Below are positions 53,155 through 62,169 of a DNA stretch of 64,000 nt, piece after piece. Source of the stretch: Mesobacillus jeotgali (GTDB lineage Bacteria; Bacillota; Bacilli; Bacillales; Cytobacillaceae); assembly GCF_002874535.1 (NCBI RefSeq), contig NZ_CP025025.1, positions 1,101,526 through 1,165,525 of the forward strand, in the 5' to 3' direction. A program made the translations under genes and the position numbers. The notes below the pieces were generated by a model. That model saw only the letters and a program-made list of their open reading frames with translations. It was not told where the DNA came from and ran no database searches. How positions within the stretch are numbered: position 1 is the stretch's first letter; each line of letters opens with the position of its first letter.

Positions 53155-54069
53155 ATGGCAAAAACAAATCTAGCTGGAAATACTTCTGGCAGCCTTGACT
53201 TGCATGGTATCAAAACCTCGCGGGACACAATGCTCGGGATCATTGTCAGAAAGTTTTTCAAAAACAAGCTCGCCATTTTTGGCGGAGTATTCTTGATCAT
53301 CATTATCTCGGCAGCGCTCCTAGCGCCAGTAATCGCACCATACTCGCCTTCAAAACAAAATTTGCTGTTAAAATTGCAGCCGCCGAACAGTGATCACTGG
53401 CTCGGGACAGACAGGTTCGGCAGGGATGTCTTTTCAAGGCTTTTATATGGTGCGAGAATATCTCTATTGGTCGGATTCGCCTCAGTGTTGGGATCGATTA
53501 CAATCGGAACCTTTCTTGGAGCGGTCGCTGGCTATGTTGGAGGAATTGTAGATGCTATCATTATGCGTTTTGTAGATATCATACTATCAATCCCATCCAT
53601 TTTCTTATTGATTACTCTCGTCACGATTTTCAAGCCAGGAGTGGATAAGCTAATCTTAATCTTCGCACTGCTAGGCTGGACAACTACTGCCCGTCTTGTG
53701 AGAGGTGAGTTCCTATCATTAAGGTCGAGGGAATTTGTCCTTGCCTCCAAAACGATCGGAACAAGGACACATACGATTATATTTTCGCATATCCTTCCTA
53801 ATGCGATGGGTCCAATCATTGTCTCAGCCACATTGGCAGTTGGCTATGTCATTCTGGCGGAATCTGGATTAAGTTATTTGGGACTGGGCATACAGCCTCC
53901 GGACGCAAGTTGGGGAAACATGCTCCAGGACGCACAGAATTTCACGATCTTATTAAAATCATGGTGGTACCCTCTGGCACCGGGATTGATGATTTTGTTG
54001 ACCGTCATTTGTTTTAACTTTGTCGGCGATGGGCTCAGGGATGCACTTGACCCGAAGATAAATGAGTAA
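53155..54069 (+). CDS. appC: Oligopeptide ABC transporter permease AppC
   Basis: A 304-aa permease of the OppC/DppC type with an N-terminal helix, a [16 protein letters not shown] periplasmic motif and an EAA loop near [19 protein letters not shown]. It follows appB by 12 bp with AAGGGGAGG. Last gene of the first operon; a terminator follows. Confidence 0.94.
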   Translation: MAKTNLAGNTSGSLDLHGIKTSRDTMLGIIVRKFFKNKLAIFGGVFLIIIISAALLAPVIAPYSPSKQNLLLKLQPPNSDHWLGTDRFGRDVFSRLLYGARISLLVGFASVLGSITIGTFLGAVAGYVGGIVDAIIMRFVDIILSIPSIFLLITLVTIFKPGVDKLILIFALLGWTTTARLVRGEFLSLRSREFVLASKTIGTRTHTIIFSHILPNAMGPIIVSATLAVGYVILAESGLSYLGLGIQPPDASWGNMLQDAQNFTILLKSWWYPLAPGLMILLTVICFNFVGDGLRDALDPKINE

Positions 54070-54134
54070 CTGGTTTAAATGGATTTACTGGATTTTTAAA
54101 AAACTTCAAAGATTAAATTACGTAAAAATAAATG

Positions 54135-54157
54135 AGCCAGGGAAACCTGGCTTTTTA
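54135..54157 (+). terminator. Terminator of appC
   Basis: AGCCAGG-GAAA-CCTGGCT stem with a GNRA loop and a T5 run. Confidence 0.88.
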
Positions 54158-54215
54158 CTTTTGCTAGGAAATTATAAAATAATTTCAATGTGGATGACTC
54201 TAAGGTTTTTCTTAA

Positions 54216-54265
54216 TCCAGCTCCTGCGCTTGTCGGGGCTGAACGAGACCCTTGCGCTTTTTGTT
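54216..54265 (+). repeat. Structured intergenic repeat, remnant E (about 50 bp)
   Basis: Only the two ends remain: AATCCAGCTCC joined to GCGCTTGTCGGGGCTGA and CTTGCGCTTTTTGTTC. It looks like an internal deletion of the roughly 240-bp family, same orientation as copies A-D. Confidence 0.7.
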
Positions 54266-54365
54266 CATGTTGGGAAAATTTTTGAGAATGATAAGGCATC
54301 CCAGAACTATTGGCAGCTATTTTCATAGAATAGCTGTAAATATTGATTTCTTCGGAGGGAAAGCG

Positions 54366-55153
54366 ATGGGGTAGTCAGGACTGATACATGGTTAGAGACT
54401 GAATTAAACAGTCCACAACGGATATGTGAAAAGCTGGTTGATTATTTTGAAGGTGAGGTTGACTCCAAAAAAATATACAGCTATTTAAAGAACTTCGGCA
54501 TGTACAAGCCGGACGACAGAAGCAGGAAGACGCTCGGAGAGCTGGAGGCAGGAAAGTATTGGTCAGTGGCAGAAAGAATTTTTAATAAGTATAAAAGAAA
54601 ATGGAAAGGCCCAGATATCCCAATCTTCATCTTTCCCCTGGATCAAACGAACTCAAAGTTAATGAGGGAAGGGAAAGGGAAATCAGGATTATCTTTTGTT
54701 GATAAAATGTTTCTCTTCTTGACTCCGATAAACGATGAGAAAGAGCTGGAAGCATTGTTTGTCCACGAATACCACCATGTATGCAGGATGCAGGCACAAA
54801 AGAAAAATCCTGCTGAATATACCCTCCTCGACTCAATAATTCTAGAAGGTCTTGCCGAGCATGCAGTGGCTGAAAATTGTGGTGAAAAATATACGGGAGA
54901 TTGGAGCAGGCGATATTCGACAAAAGTTTTGGCAGAGTTTTGGGAAAAAGAGATCAAAGAGAAGCTCTCAATCAAGAGGGATGATCGTCAGCATGATGAA
55001 ATTTTGTTTGGATTAAGGGGCCGGCCCACGCTTCTCGGCTATGCAATTGGCTATGAAATTGTAAAACAATATAAACAACATGGATATTTTACTGAAAAAG
55101 CATCGTTTAAGATTTCTTCTAATGAATTTACAAAGTTAATAAAATTTAAATAA
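54366..55153 (+). CDS. yjaZ: YjaZ-type Zn metalloprotease, apparently frameshifted at codon 2
   Basis: A DUF2268 protein with an HExxH zinc-protease motif (VHEYHHVCRM) and a downstream Glu (ILEGLAEH) as third ligand. The coding frame is clear from 54371 (VVRTDTWLETELNSPQRICE...) but has no ATG, GTG or TTG before the internal Met at 54500. An ideal GGAGG followed by ATGGGG sits at 54354-54369, but in the wrong frame: ATG GGG TAG. One extra G in the G4 run would give MGVVRTDTWLE and a protein of about 261 aa, the length recalled for YjaZ. So either the sequence has a 1-base error, the gene is broken, or translation starts internally at 54500 (217 aa). Membrane or secretion signals are not seen. 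Confidence 0.8.
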
Positions 55154-55164
55154 TTAAAAAACTA

Positions 55165-55191
55165 AAAAAACCCTGTCATACCGGGTTTTTT
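55165..55191 (+). terminator. Terminator of yjaZ
   Basis: AAAAAACCC / GGGTTTTTT stem with a 9-nt loop and T-run. Confidence 0.87.
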
Positions 55192-55281
55192 CTTATTTTT
55201 AAAAAATAATAAATTTCCCAATTGAAAAAAAAGTATTGCAAATGTAATAAATCTGTAATAACATTTTATTTAAATATATCG

Positions 55282-55296
55282 AATTTGCAGAATATT
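55282..55296 (+). promoter_or_regulatory. CodY-like box before the second oligopeptide operon
   Basis: AATTTGCAGAATATT matches AATTTTCWGAAAATT at 13 of 15 positions, 30 bp before the start codon. A -35 TTGAAA (55222) and -10 TAATAA (55245) with a 17-bp spacer lie upstream. Confidence 0.6.
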
Positions 55297-55325
55297 TTAT
55301 TATTTAAATGTGAGAAGGTGTCCCA

Positions 55326-56348
55326 ATGAGCAACTATTCAATACATAAAGATGCACCTTTGCTAGAAGTCAAGAACCTTGAAACAGCTTTTGATATCGAT
55401 GGTGAATTTTATAATGCTGTAGACAAGGTCAGTTTTGCTGTCAAACCAAGGCAGATTGTCGGGGTTGTTGGCGAATCAGGGTGCGGAAAATCGGTTATGA
55501 GCCTTTCAGTCATGCAGCTCCTGCCAAAAGGGGTTGGCAAAATCCGCGGTGGGGAAATCGTTTTCGAAGGAGTCCACCTGGAAAAAATGTCCGAAAAGGA
55601 AATGAACAAAATCCGCGGGCGCGATATTTCGATGATCTTCCAGGAACCAATGACATCGATGAACCCGGTTTTTACAATCGGATTCCAGCTTCAGGAAGTA
55701 TTGTTCAACCATACGAAAATCACCAAAGCAGAAGCAAGACAAAAAAGTGTTGCGCTGCTGAAAAGCGTTGGTATTTCACGACCTGAAAAAATCGTGGATG
55801 AATATCCACACCAACTTTCAGGCGGCATGAGACAAAGGGTCATGATTGCGATGGCAATCGCTAACCAGCCTAAATTGTTGATCGCTGATGAACCTACTAC
55901 AGCGCTGGATGTGACAGTACAAGCCCAGATACTCGACTTGCTAAAGAGTATACAGGAAGTAAATGATATGTCAGTTATCATGATTACGCATGACCTTGGC
56001 GTTGTTGCTGAAATGTGTGATGAAGTCATCGTAATGTACGCAGGCCGCATCGTCGAACGAGCTGATGTTGACACACTTTTCTATAATCCAAAGCATCCGT
56101 ACACAGAACTGATGATGGGTGCCATTCCGAAAATGGACGAGGAAAAAGAAGAATTAAGCTCGATCAAGGGGATTGTCCCGTCACTTAAGAATATGCCGGC
56201 AACTGGTTGCCGATTCGCAAACCGCTGTCCGAAAGCAATGCCAGAGTGTACAAGTATCACTCCACAGCTTGGAGAAGTCGAGCAAGGACATGAAGTGGCG
56301 TGCATTCTATATGAAGCAAGTATGCCAAAAGAAGGGGTTAAGGCATAA
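55326..56348 (+). CDS. Oligopeptide ABC transporter ATP-binding protein (AppD/OppD paralogue)
   Basis: A 340-aa ATPase with Walker [10 protein letters not shown]-loop IFQEPMTSMNPV, signature LSGGMRQRV, Walker B LLIADEPTTALD and the C-terminal GCRFANRCPKAMPEC region. AGAAGGTG precedes the ATG. It opens a second D-F-A-B-C operon that is paralogous to appDFABC and separated from it by yjaZ. Its TAA overlaps the next ATG by 1 nt. Confidence 0.93.
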   Translation: MSNYSIHKDAPLLEVKNLETAFDIDGEFYNAVDKVSFAVKPRQIVGVVGESGCGKSVMSLSVMQLLPKGVGKIRGGEIVFEGVHLEKMSEKEMNKIRGRDISMIFQEPMTSMNPVFTIGFQLQEVLFNHTKITKAEARQKSVALLKSVGISRPEKIVDEYPHQLSGGMRQRVMIAMAIANQPKLLIADEPTTALDVTVQAQILDLLKSIQEVNDMSVIMITHDLGVVAEMCDEVIVMYAGRIVERADVDTLFYNPKHPYTELMMGAIPKMDEEKEELSSIKGIVPSLKNMPATGCRFANRCPKAMPECTSITPQLGEVEQGHEVACILYEASMPKEGVKA

Positions 56349-57334
56349 TGAGCAATACAACTTTAGTAGAAAAAGAGAATTTGCTGGAAATTAGGAATCT
56401 GAAAACCTACTATCCTGTAAAAGGTGGCTTTTTCCGCCGTACAGTCGGCAATGTCAAGGCTGTAGATGATGTGTCATTCGAAATTAAAAAGGGTGAAACA
56501 TTGGGACTTGTAGGAGAATCAGGCTGCGGAAAATCCACAACAGGCAGGACAATCATCCGCTTGTTGAATGCAACAGACGGCGAAATTATCTTTGAAGGCA
56601 AAGATATCACTAAACTAAGAGGCAAGACACTTCAGGCGATCCGCCAGGATATCCAGATGGTCTTCCAGGATCCTTATGCTTCACTGAACCCGATGCAAAT
56701 GGTCGGGGATATTGTTTCAGAACCTATCAGGAACTTCAAGAATGCGAGCCTGAAGGACCTTAAAGGTGAAGTAATGGATTTATTAACAAAAGTTGGTCTT
56801 CCAGAAGATGCTTACTATAAATATGCCCATGAATTTTCAGGCGGGCAAAGACAAAGGATCGGCATTGCAAGGGCGCTAGCGCTCAGACCGAAACTTATCA
56901 TCGCAGATGAGCCGGTTTCGGCACTGGACGTATCCGTGCAGTCCCAGGTTCTCAATCTTTTGAAAGAGCTACAGAAGGAATTTGACCTGACTTTCTTATT
57001 TATCGCTCATGACCTTAGTGTCGTTAAGCATATGAGTGACCGGATCGGCGTAATGTATCTCGGCAATATGGTAGAAATTGCTGATCGCAACAGCATGTAT
57101 GCTGAGCCGCTCCACCCATATACACAGGCTTTAATCTCAGCCATTCCAATGCCGGATCCACGCAGGAAGAAGGAAAGGATCGTACTTGAAGGAGATGTTC
57201 CAAGTCCATTGAATCCTCCGACAGGATGTCCATTCCATCCGCGCTGCCCAGCTGCGATGGCAGAGTGTTCTCAAGTGAAGCCAGCTTTAAAGGAGGTGAA
57301 GCCAGGACACCGAGTTGCTTGCCACCTTTACTAG
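56348..57334 (+). CDS. Oligopeptide ABC transporter ATP-binding protein (AppF/OppF paralogue)
   Basis: A 328-aa ATPase with [32 protein letters not shown] and LIIADEPVSALD, and a C-terminal GCPFHPRCPAAMAEC. It is coupled to the preceding gene by TAATG and forms the ATPase pair of the second importer. Confidence 0.94.
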   Translation: MSNTTLVEKENLLEIRNLKTYYPVKGGFFRRTVGNVKAVDDVSFEIKKGETLGLVGESGCGKSTTGRTIIRLLNATDGEIIFEGKDITKLRGKTLQAIRQDIQMVFQDPYASLNPMQMVGDIVSEPIRNFKNASLKDLKGEVMDLLTKVGLPEDAYYKYAHEFSGGQRQRIGIARALALRPKLIIADEPVSALDVSVQSQVLNLLKELQKEFDLTFLFIAHDLSVVKHMSDRIGVMYLGNMVEIADRNSMYAEPLHPYTQALISAIPMPDPRRKKERIVLEGDVPSPLNPPTGCPFHPRCPAAMAECSQVKPALKEVKPGHRVACHLY

Positions 57335-57379
57335 GGCAATAATTTTTACAAAAAATATAAGAAAAACGGGGGGAAAACC

Positions 57380-59101
57380 ATGAAGAAACCATTGCTTTGG
57401 CTAGCTATGCTAGTATTGGTTTTATCAACATTCCTTGCTGCGTGCAGCGGAGGAGACACAAAGAAGACGACAACTGATCCAAAAGAAGACGACAAGGACA
57501 ACGCAGCAGAAGAAACAGGACCGCAAGATGGCGGTACATTGACTTACGCTTTAAGTTCTGAATTCAAAGGCCTTTTGAACTGGAACTTCTACGATGCTGA
57601 TGGAGACGATGATATCATCGCATTCTTCGACGATGCATTGATCGACTATGATGAAAACCTTAAGGCAGAACCAAACATCGCAAGCTGGAAGACTGATGAC
57701 AACAAGGTTTTCACATTCACATTTGAAAAAGGCGTAAAATGGCACAATGGCGAAGAACTTACAGTTCATGACTGGGTATTCGCTCTTGAAACAATCGCTA
57801 CTCTTGGTGGAGAACACCAGCGCTGGTCTAACGTTAACACAATCGAAGGTGCTAAGGATTTCAACGAAGGAAAGGCTGACAAGATTGCTGGTCTTGAAGT
57901 AGTTGATGACTATACTTTAAAAATCACTTTTGACAAAGCTCGTGTAAACAACCTTGAGAACGTCTGGGCTTACCCTCTTTCTCGCAAGGAATTCGAAGGA
58001 ATCGCCCCTAAAGACATGGCTGCTTCTGAGCAGGTTCGTACTAAGCCTGTAGGAACTGGACCATTCAAAGTTGCAAAAGTTATCCCTGGTGAATCAGTAG
58101 AACTAGTTAAGAACGAAAACTACTGGAAAGGCGCTCCTCACTTAGATAAGATCGTTGTTAAAGTTATCGATTCTTCTTTAACAACTGGAGAACTTAAAAA
58201 TGGAACGCTTGATATGACTCCATTCCACCCAACAGTTCTTCCTGAAATCGAAGCGCTTGATAATGTTGAAGTAGTAAAATCTCCTGGCTTATCTTACTAC
58301 TATATCGGTTTCAAACTTGGTAAGTACGATGGTAAGAAAAACGTAATGGACAAAGATAAGTATGCTAACAAAGAATTGCGTCAAGCTATGCTGTTCGCAA
58401 TCAACCGCGAAGAGTGGGTAAAAGCTTTCTTCAGCGGACTAGGACAGCCGCTTAACCGTCCGATCCCATCTGCACACTGGATTGCTGCAGATAACAAAGA
58501 TATGCCTGTACAATACGAGTACAACCCTGAAAAAGCGAAAGAAATCCTTGATAAAGCTGGTTATGTAGATAAGGATGGAGACGGATTCCGTGAAGATCCT
58601 AAAGGTGAGAAGTTCACAGTTAAGTTCTCTCACTATGCTACTGGTAACCCAACTTTCGAAGCACGTGCAAAAGCTATGACTCAGTACTGGGAAGAAGTTG
58701 GTTTGAAATCTGAGCTTCAAATGACTGATGTTAACCTTTACTATGATCAACTTGAAAAAGACGATCCAGCTCTTGAAGTATTCTACGGCGGATGGGGAAC
58801 TGGAGCAGATCCAGATCCACTACCACTTTGGGGTGTTGAATCTGTTTGGAACTACCCTCGTTGGGTAAATGAAGATGCTCAAAAGCTTCTTGAAGATGCT
58901 GTTGACTTAGAAGTAGTTGGAACTGATACTGAAAAGCGTGCACAGCTTTATGCTGACTGGCAGAAGATTTTCAACGAAGAAGTGCCTGCACTTCCAATTC
59001 TTGAGCTAGAAGAAGTAATGGCTGTTGCAAAACGTGTACAAGGCCTTAAAATTGACGTATCAGGCACTAACTCACCTCATGAATGGTGGATCAAGCAATA
59101 A
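57380..59101 (+). CDS. Oligopeptide-binding lipoprotein of the second operon (SBP family 5)
   Basis: A 573-aa lipoprotein with lipobox LAAC (Cys22), a charged linker (KKTTTDPKEDDKDN) and an SBP_bac_5 domain (TKPVGTGPFKVAKVIPGESV signature). The ribosome site is weak to moderate (ACGGGGGGAAA). Its codon use is visibly more selective than its neighbours (many GCT, GGT, CTT, GAA), as in very highly expressed genes. It binds peptides outside the cell; specificity is unknown and likely differs from AppA. Confidence 0.93.
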   Translation: MKKPLLWLAMLVLVLSTFLAACSGGDTKKTTTDPKEDDKDNAAEETGPQDGGTLTYALSSEFKGLLNWNFYDADGDDDIIAFFDDALIDYDENLKAEPNIASWKTDDNKVFTFTFEKGVKWHNGEELTVHDWVFALETIATLGGEHQRWSNVNTIEGAKDFNEGKADKIAGLEVVDDYTLKITFDKARVNNLENVWAYPLSRKEFEGIAPKDMAASEQVRTKPVGTGPFKVAKVIPGESVELVKNENYWKGAPHLDKIVVKVIDSSLTTGELKNGTLDMTPFHPTVLPEIEALDNVEVVKSPGLSYYYIGFKLGKYDGKKNVMDKDKYANKELRQAMLFAINREEWVKAFFSGLGQPLNRPIPSAHWIAADNKDMPVQYEYNPEKAKEILDKAGYVDKDGDGFREDPKGEKFTVKFSHYATGNPTFEARAKAMTQYWEEVGLKSELQMTDVNLYYDQLEKDDPALEVFYGGWGTGADPDPLPLWGVESVWNYPRWVNEDAQKLLEDAVDLEVVGTDTEKRAQLYADWQKIFNEEVPALPILELEEVMAVAKRVQGLKIDVSGTNSPHEWWIKQ

Positions 59102-59138
59102 TCATTAAATCCCACCTACTCAGTTAAGGAGAATGCAT

Positions 59139-60104
59139 ATGCTTAAATACAGTTTACGTCGCATACTCGGCATGATTCCTATGCTTTTCCTTATCTCCAT
59201 TGTAGTGTTTTCCCTGGCGAAACTTATGCCAGGGGACTCACTTAGTGGGGAAATCGATCCGAACAATACGGATCCGGCATACATAGAAGAGATGCGCGAG
59301 AAGCTTGGATACAATGACCCTGTTCATATTCAATATTTTACTTGGATTACAAACTTCATGCAGGGAGATTTCGGAAAATCAACCCGTTATAAGATCCCAG
59401 CGAGTGAAATCATTGGAGAACGTTTACCGAATACGATATTCCTAGGTTTTTCAAGTATTTTAATCACTTATATTCTAGCATTTATCATGGGTATTTATGC
59501 CGGAAGGAAGCCATATACACTTGGCGATAATGTCATAGGTACCGCAAACTATATAGGATTGGCACTACCTTCATTTGTTGCAGGTGTGTTCGCAATCTAT
59601 TTCTTCTCATTCACATTAGGCTGGTTCCCTTCAAACGGTTCTGTGGATATTTCCACAACAGAAGGTACAGCTGCATACTGGTTAAGCAGAATTCATCATG
59701 TTTTCTTACCAGCACTTGTATTAGGTTTATTGAGTACTGCAAGCTATACGCAATTCCTGCGTAATGACATTATAGAAAACAGCCGTAAGGATTTTGTAAG
59801 AACGGCACGAGCAAAAGGAACACCTGAAAAGAAAATTTACAATCAGCATATTTTGCGCAATTCAATTATCCCGCTGATTACATTCCTTGGATTTGATATC
59901 GTAGCGTTGGTCGGTGGAGCGATCATCACAGAAACGATTTTCACTTATCCGGGTATCGGTCAATTATTCTTGAACTCTGTCAGCCAAAGGGACTATCCAG
60001 TCTTAATGACCTTGACAATGATGTTCTCATTCTTGACACTTTTTGGGAACCTGGTTGCAGATATACTATACGGAATTGTTGATCCAAGGATCAGGCTTGA
60101 TTAA
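59139..60104 (+). CDS. Oligopeptide ABC transporter permease (OppB/AppB type), second operon
   Basis: A 321-aa permease. The N-terminal KYSLRRILGMIPMLFLIS and EAA loop (DFVRTARAKGTPEKKIYNQHILRN) are diagnostic. The ATG at 59139 follows AAGGAG by 8 nt; the ATG at 59133 is too close. It follows the binding protein by 37 bp. Confidence 0.93.
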   Translation: MLKYSLRRILGMIPMLFLISIVVFSLAKLMPGDSLSGEIDPNNTDPAYIEEMREKLGYNDPVHIQYFTWITNFMQGDFGKSTRYKIPASEIIGERLPNTIFLGFSSILITYILAFIMGIYAGRKPYTLGDNVIGTANYIGLALPSFVAGVFAIYFFSFTLGWFPSNGSVDISTTEGTAAYWLSRIHHVFLPALVLGLLSTASYTQFLRNDIIENSRKDFVRTARAKGTPEKKIYNQHILRNSIIPLITFLGFDIVALVGGAIITETIFTYPGIGQLFLNSVSQRDYPVLMTLTMMFSFLTLFGNLVADILYGIVDPRIRLD

Positions 60105-60115
60105 GGAGGATGGCT

Positions 60116-61024
60116 ATGGAAGTTTCTACTGCAAAAAATACACAGATAAACCTGAAGCCGGAAAAAGGCATGTCTCCTTGGGCCATCGCTAGAAGAAAAT
60201 TTGTGAAGAACAAATTGGCGATGACAAGCTTGATCTTCTTGTTATTCGTAATGATTGTCTCTTTTCTGGCTCCGTACATTACAACTACAGATATCACAAA
60301 AATTAACATTGGCTCAATGTCCTTAAAGCCATCTGCAGAGCACTGGCTGGGAACGGACAAAAACGGGCGTGACGTTTTTACCAGATTGTTATACGGCGGA
60401 AGAGTATCACTCTTAGTCGGAATTAGCTGTACACTATTTGTAATCTTTTTTGGAACCATTGTAGGATCGATTGCAGGATACTTCGGCGGAATCGTTGATA
60501 GCATGCTAATGCGTTTTACTGACTTCGTCCTGAACTTCCCATTCCTGGTTTTCGTTATCGTATTGGCTACAATTTTCCATGGTAAGGTCAATGGTCTTGT
60601 TATCCTGATTATGGTTATCAGCTTGCTGAGCTGGGGCGGGGTAGCGAGGATTGTCCGAAGCAAGATTTTAGCAGAGAAGGAGAATGAATACATTCTTGCT
60701 TCCATCTCAATCGGATGCTCACCATTCAAAGTAATCACAAAGCATTTACTGCCGAACGTCCTTTCAACAATCATCGTGCAGGCAACAATCCTGTTCGCTT
60801 CTATGATTGTCGCAGAAACAGGACTAAGCTTCTTAGGATTCGGTGTACCTTCCGAGATTCCTTCTTGGGGTAACATGCTAGCATTCGCGAATGAACCAGA
60901 CGTATTACAAGGAAAGCCGTGGATCTGGATTCCACCAGCACTTGCCATCACACTCACGATTCTGTCAATCAACTTCGTAGGTGAAGGTCTAAAAGATGCT
61001 TTGAATCCAAGATCACGCCGTTAA
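60116..61024 (+). CDS. Oligopeptide ABC transporter permease (OppC/AppC type), second operon
   Basis: A 302-aa permease with GTDKNGRDVFTRLLYGG and an EAA loop near ENEYILASISIGCSPFKVI. The ATG at 60116 is preferred, since AAGGAGG overlaps the ATG at 60110. Last gene of the second operon; a terminator overlaps the stop. Confidence 0.93.
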   Translation: MEVSTAKNTQINLKPEKGMSPWAIARRKFVKNKLAMTSLIFLLFVMIVSFLAPYITTTDITKINIGSMSLKPSAEHWLGTDKNGRDVFTRLLYGGRVSLLVGISCTLFVIFFGTIVGSIAGYFGGIVDSMLMRFTDFVLNFPFLVFVIVLATIFHGKVNGLVILIMVISLLSWGGVARIVRSKILAEKENEYILASISIGCSPFKVITKHLLPNVLSTIIVQATILFASMIVAETGLSFLGFGVPSEIPSWGNMLAFANEPDVLQGKPWIWIPPALAITLTILSINFVGEGLKDALNPRSRR

Positions 61025-61053
61025 AAAATCTACCATACAAAGGTAGATTTTTT
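61023..61053 (+). terminator. Terminator of the second oligopeptide operon
   Basis: A 12-bp stem AAAAAATCTACC / GGTAGATTTTTT with a 7-nt loop. Confidence 0.93.
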
Positions 61054-61131
61054 ATTTTGGCTATTTTCTATTAGAAAGTGAGGTCGTAGGGGAGATGAGG
61101 AAGCACTGATGACGTTCGAAGTAGCATTAGT

Positions 61132-61660
61132 TTCGACCAAAACAGTGATTGGAACCGCATGAAATGTCCGAAGTCACCCCAAGTTCGACCAAAACAGTGA
61201 TTGGAGTCGTATGAAATGTCCGAAGTCACCCCAAGTTCGACCAAAACATTGATTGGAACCGCATGAAATGTCCGAAGTCACCCCAAGTTCGACCAAAACA
61301 GCGATCGGAGCCGCATGAAATGTCCGAAGTCACCCCAAGTTCGACCAAAACAGTGGTTGGAACCGCATGAAATGTCCGAAGTCACCCCAAGTTCGACCAA
61401 AACAGTGATTGGAACCGTATGGAATGTCCGAAGTCACCCCAGGTTCGACCAAACCAGTGATTGGAACCGCATGAATTGACCGAAGTCACCCCAAGTTCGA
61501 CCAAAACAGTGGTTGGAACTGCATGAAATGTCCGAAGTCACCCCAGGTTCGACCAAAACAGTGGTTGGAACTGCATGAAATGTCTGAAGTCACCCCAGGT
61601 TCGACCAAAACAATGATTGGAGCGGCAGGAAATGTCCGAAGTCACCCCAGGTTCGAACGG
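61132..61660. repeat. Array 4: eleven units of exactly 52 bp (TTCGACC family)
   Basis: TTCGACC (TTCGAAC in the last) starts at 61132, 61184, 61236, 61288, 61340, 61392, 61444, 61496, 61548, 61600 and 61652: ten spacings, all 52 bp. Units differ by scattered substitutions but have no indels. A 27-bp imperfect dyad (TGTCCGAAGTCAC...AGTTCGACCA) recurs once per unit. It fills most of the 830-bp gap after the second operon; 61661-61854 shows nothing else. Confidence 0.97.
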
Positions 61661-61854
61661 AAAATTACCGTAAGTTCGAAAGTAATACATATCAGAATCT
61701 TTCCTATGAGACACCGATGCATTTTTCAAGTAGTTGGCCCTTTTCTTTAGGCCCATTTAAATCAGCTTTCAGTACTTTCCCGCCAACTTCCTTCATATAT
61801 ATGTTAAAAATGGACAGGCCGGGGTGAGCGTAGTGTGTGATATGAATTCCTGTT

Positions 61855-62088
61855 ATGAAGAGAGTCAATCTGATGATCTTTAGATTGTTTGTTTTGACGA
61901 TTGGTTTTGGACTGGCTGTATCGGGGGGGATTAGCTCAATTGCATATTTGAATATGATTGTGGCTGGGCACGGTCTGGATGAGTATTTAGCTTTTGTCTC
62001 GCGGAGAGTGGAGTGCTACTTGCTGCCGGCTGGAATCGGGATCATTTGGTTAAGCATTTATTGGCCTCATAATAATGATGTAAATTGA
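61855..62088 (+). CDS. Small membrane protein, conserved type, function unknown (77 aa)
   Basis: A 77-aa protein with two hydrophobic helices (about 8-32 and 54-70) linked by a loop AGHGLDEYLAFVSRRVECYL. No named family was assigned, although similar small proteins are common near yjbA-trpS in Bacillaceae. The ATG at 61855 lacks a good ribosome site. A GGGGTGAG site lies 28 bp upstream and fits instead a 16-codon reading frame (GTG at 61833) that ends inside this gene, suggesting translational coupling. The ATG at 61873 is another possible start. Confidence 0.65.
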   Translation: MKRVNLMIFRLFVLTIGFGLAVSGGISSIAYLNMIVAGHGLDEYLAFVSRRVECYLLPAGIGIIWLSIYWPHNNDVN

Positions 62089-62169
62089 TCTTCCTTTTAA
62101 GGAATATTTTTACTTAGTGATGCCCATACTGATGGACAAACAGTTTCTTGAAGTGAGGGGTTAAAAATC

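Noticed and set aside
61523-61756. Short open frames on both strands inside array 4 and similar ones in array 1
   Set aside because: The 52-bp period is not a multiple of 3, so frames shift in each unit. They have no ribosome site and are by-products of the repeat.
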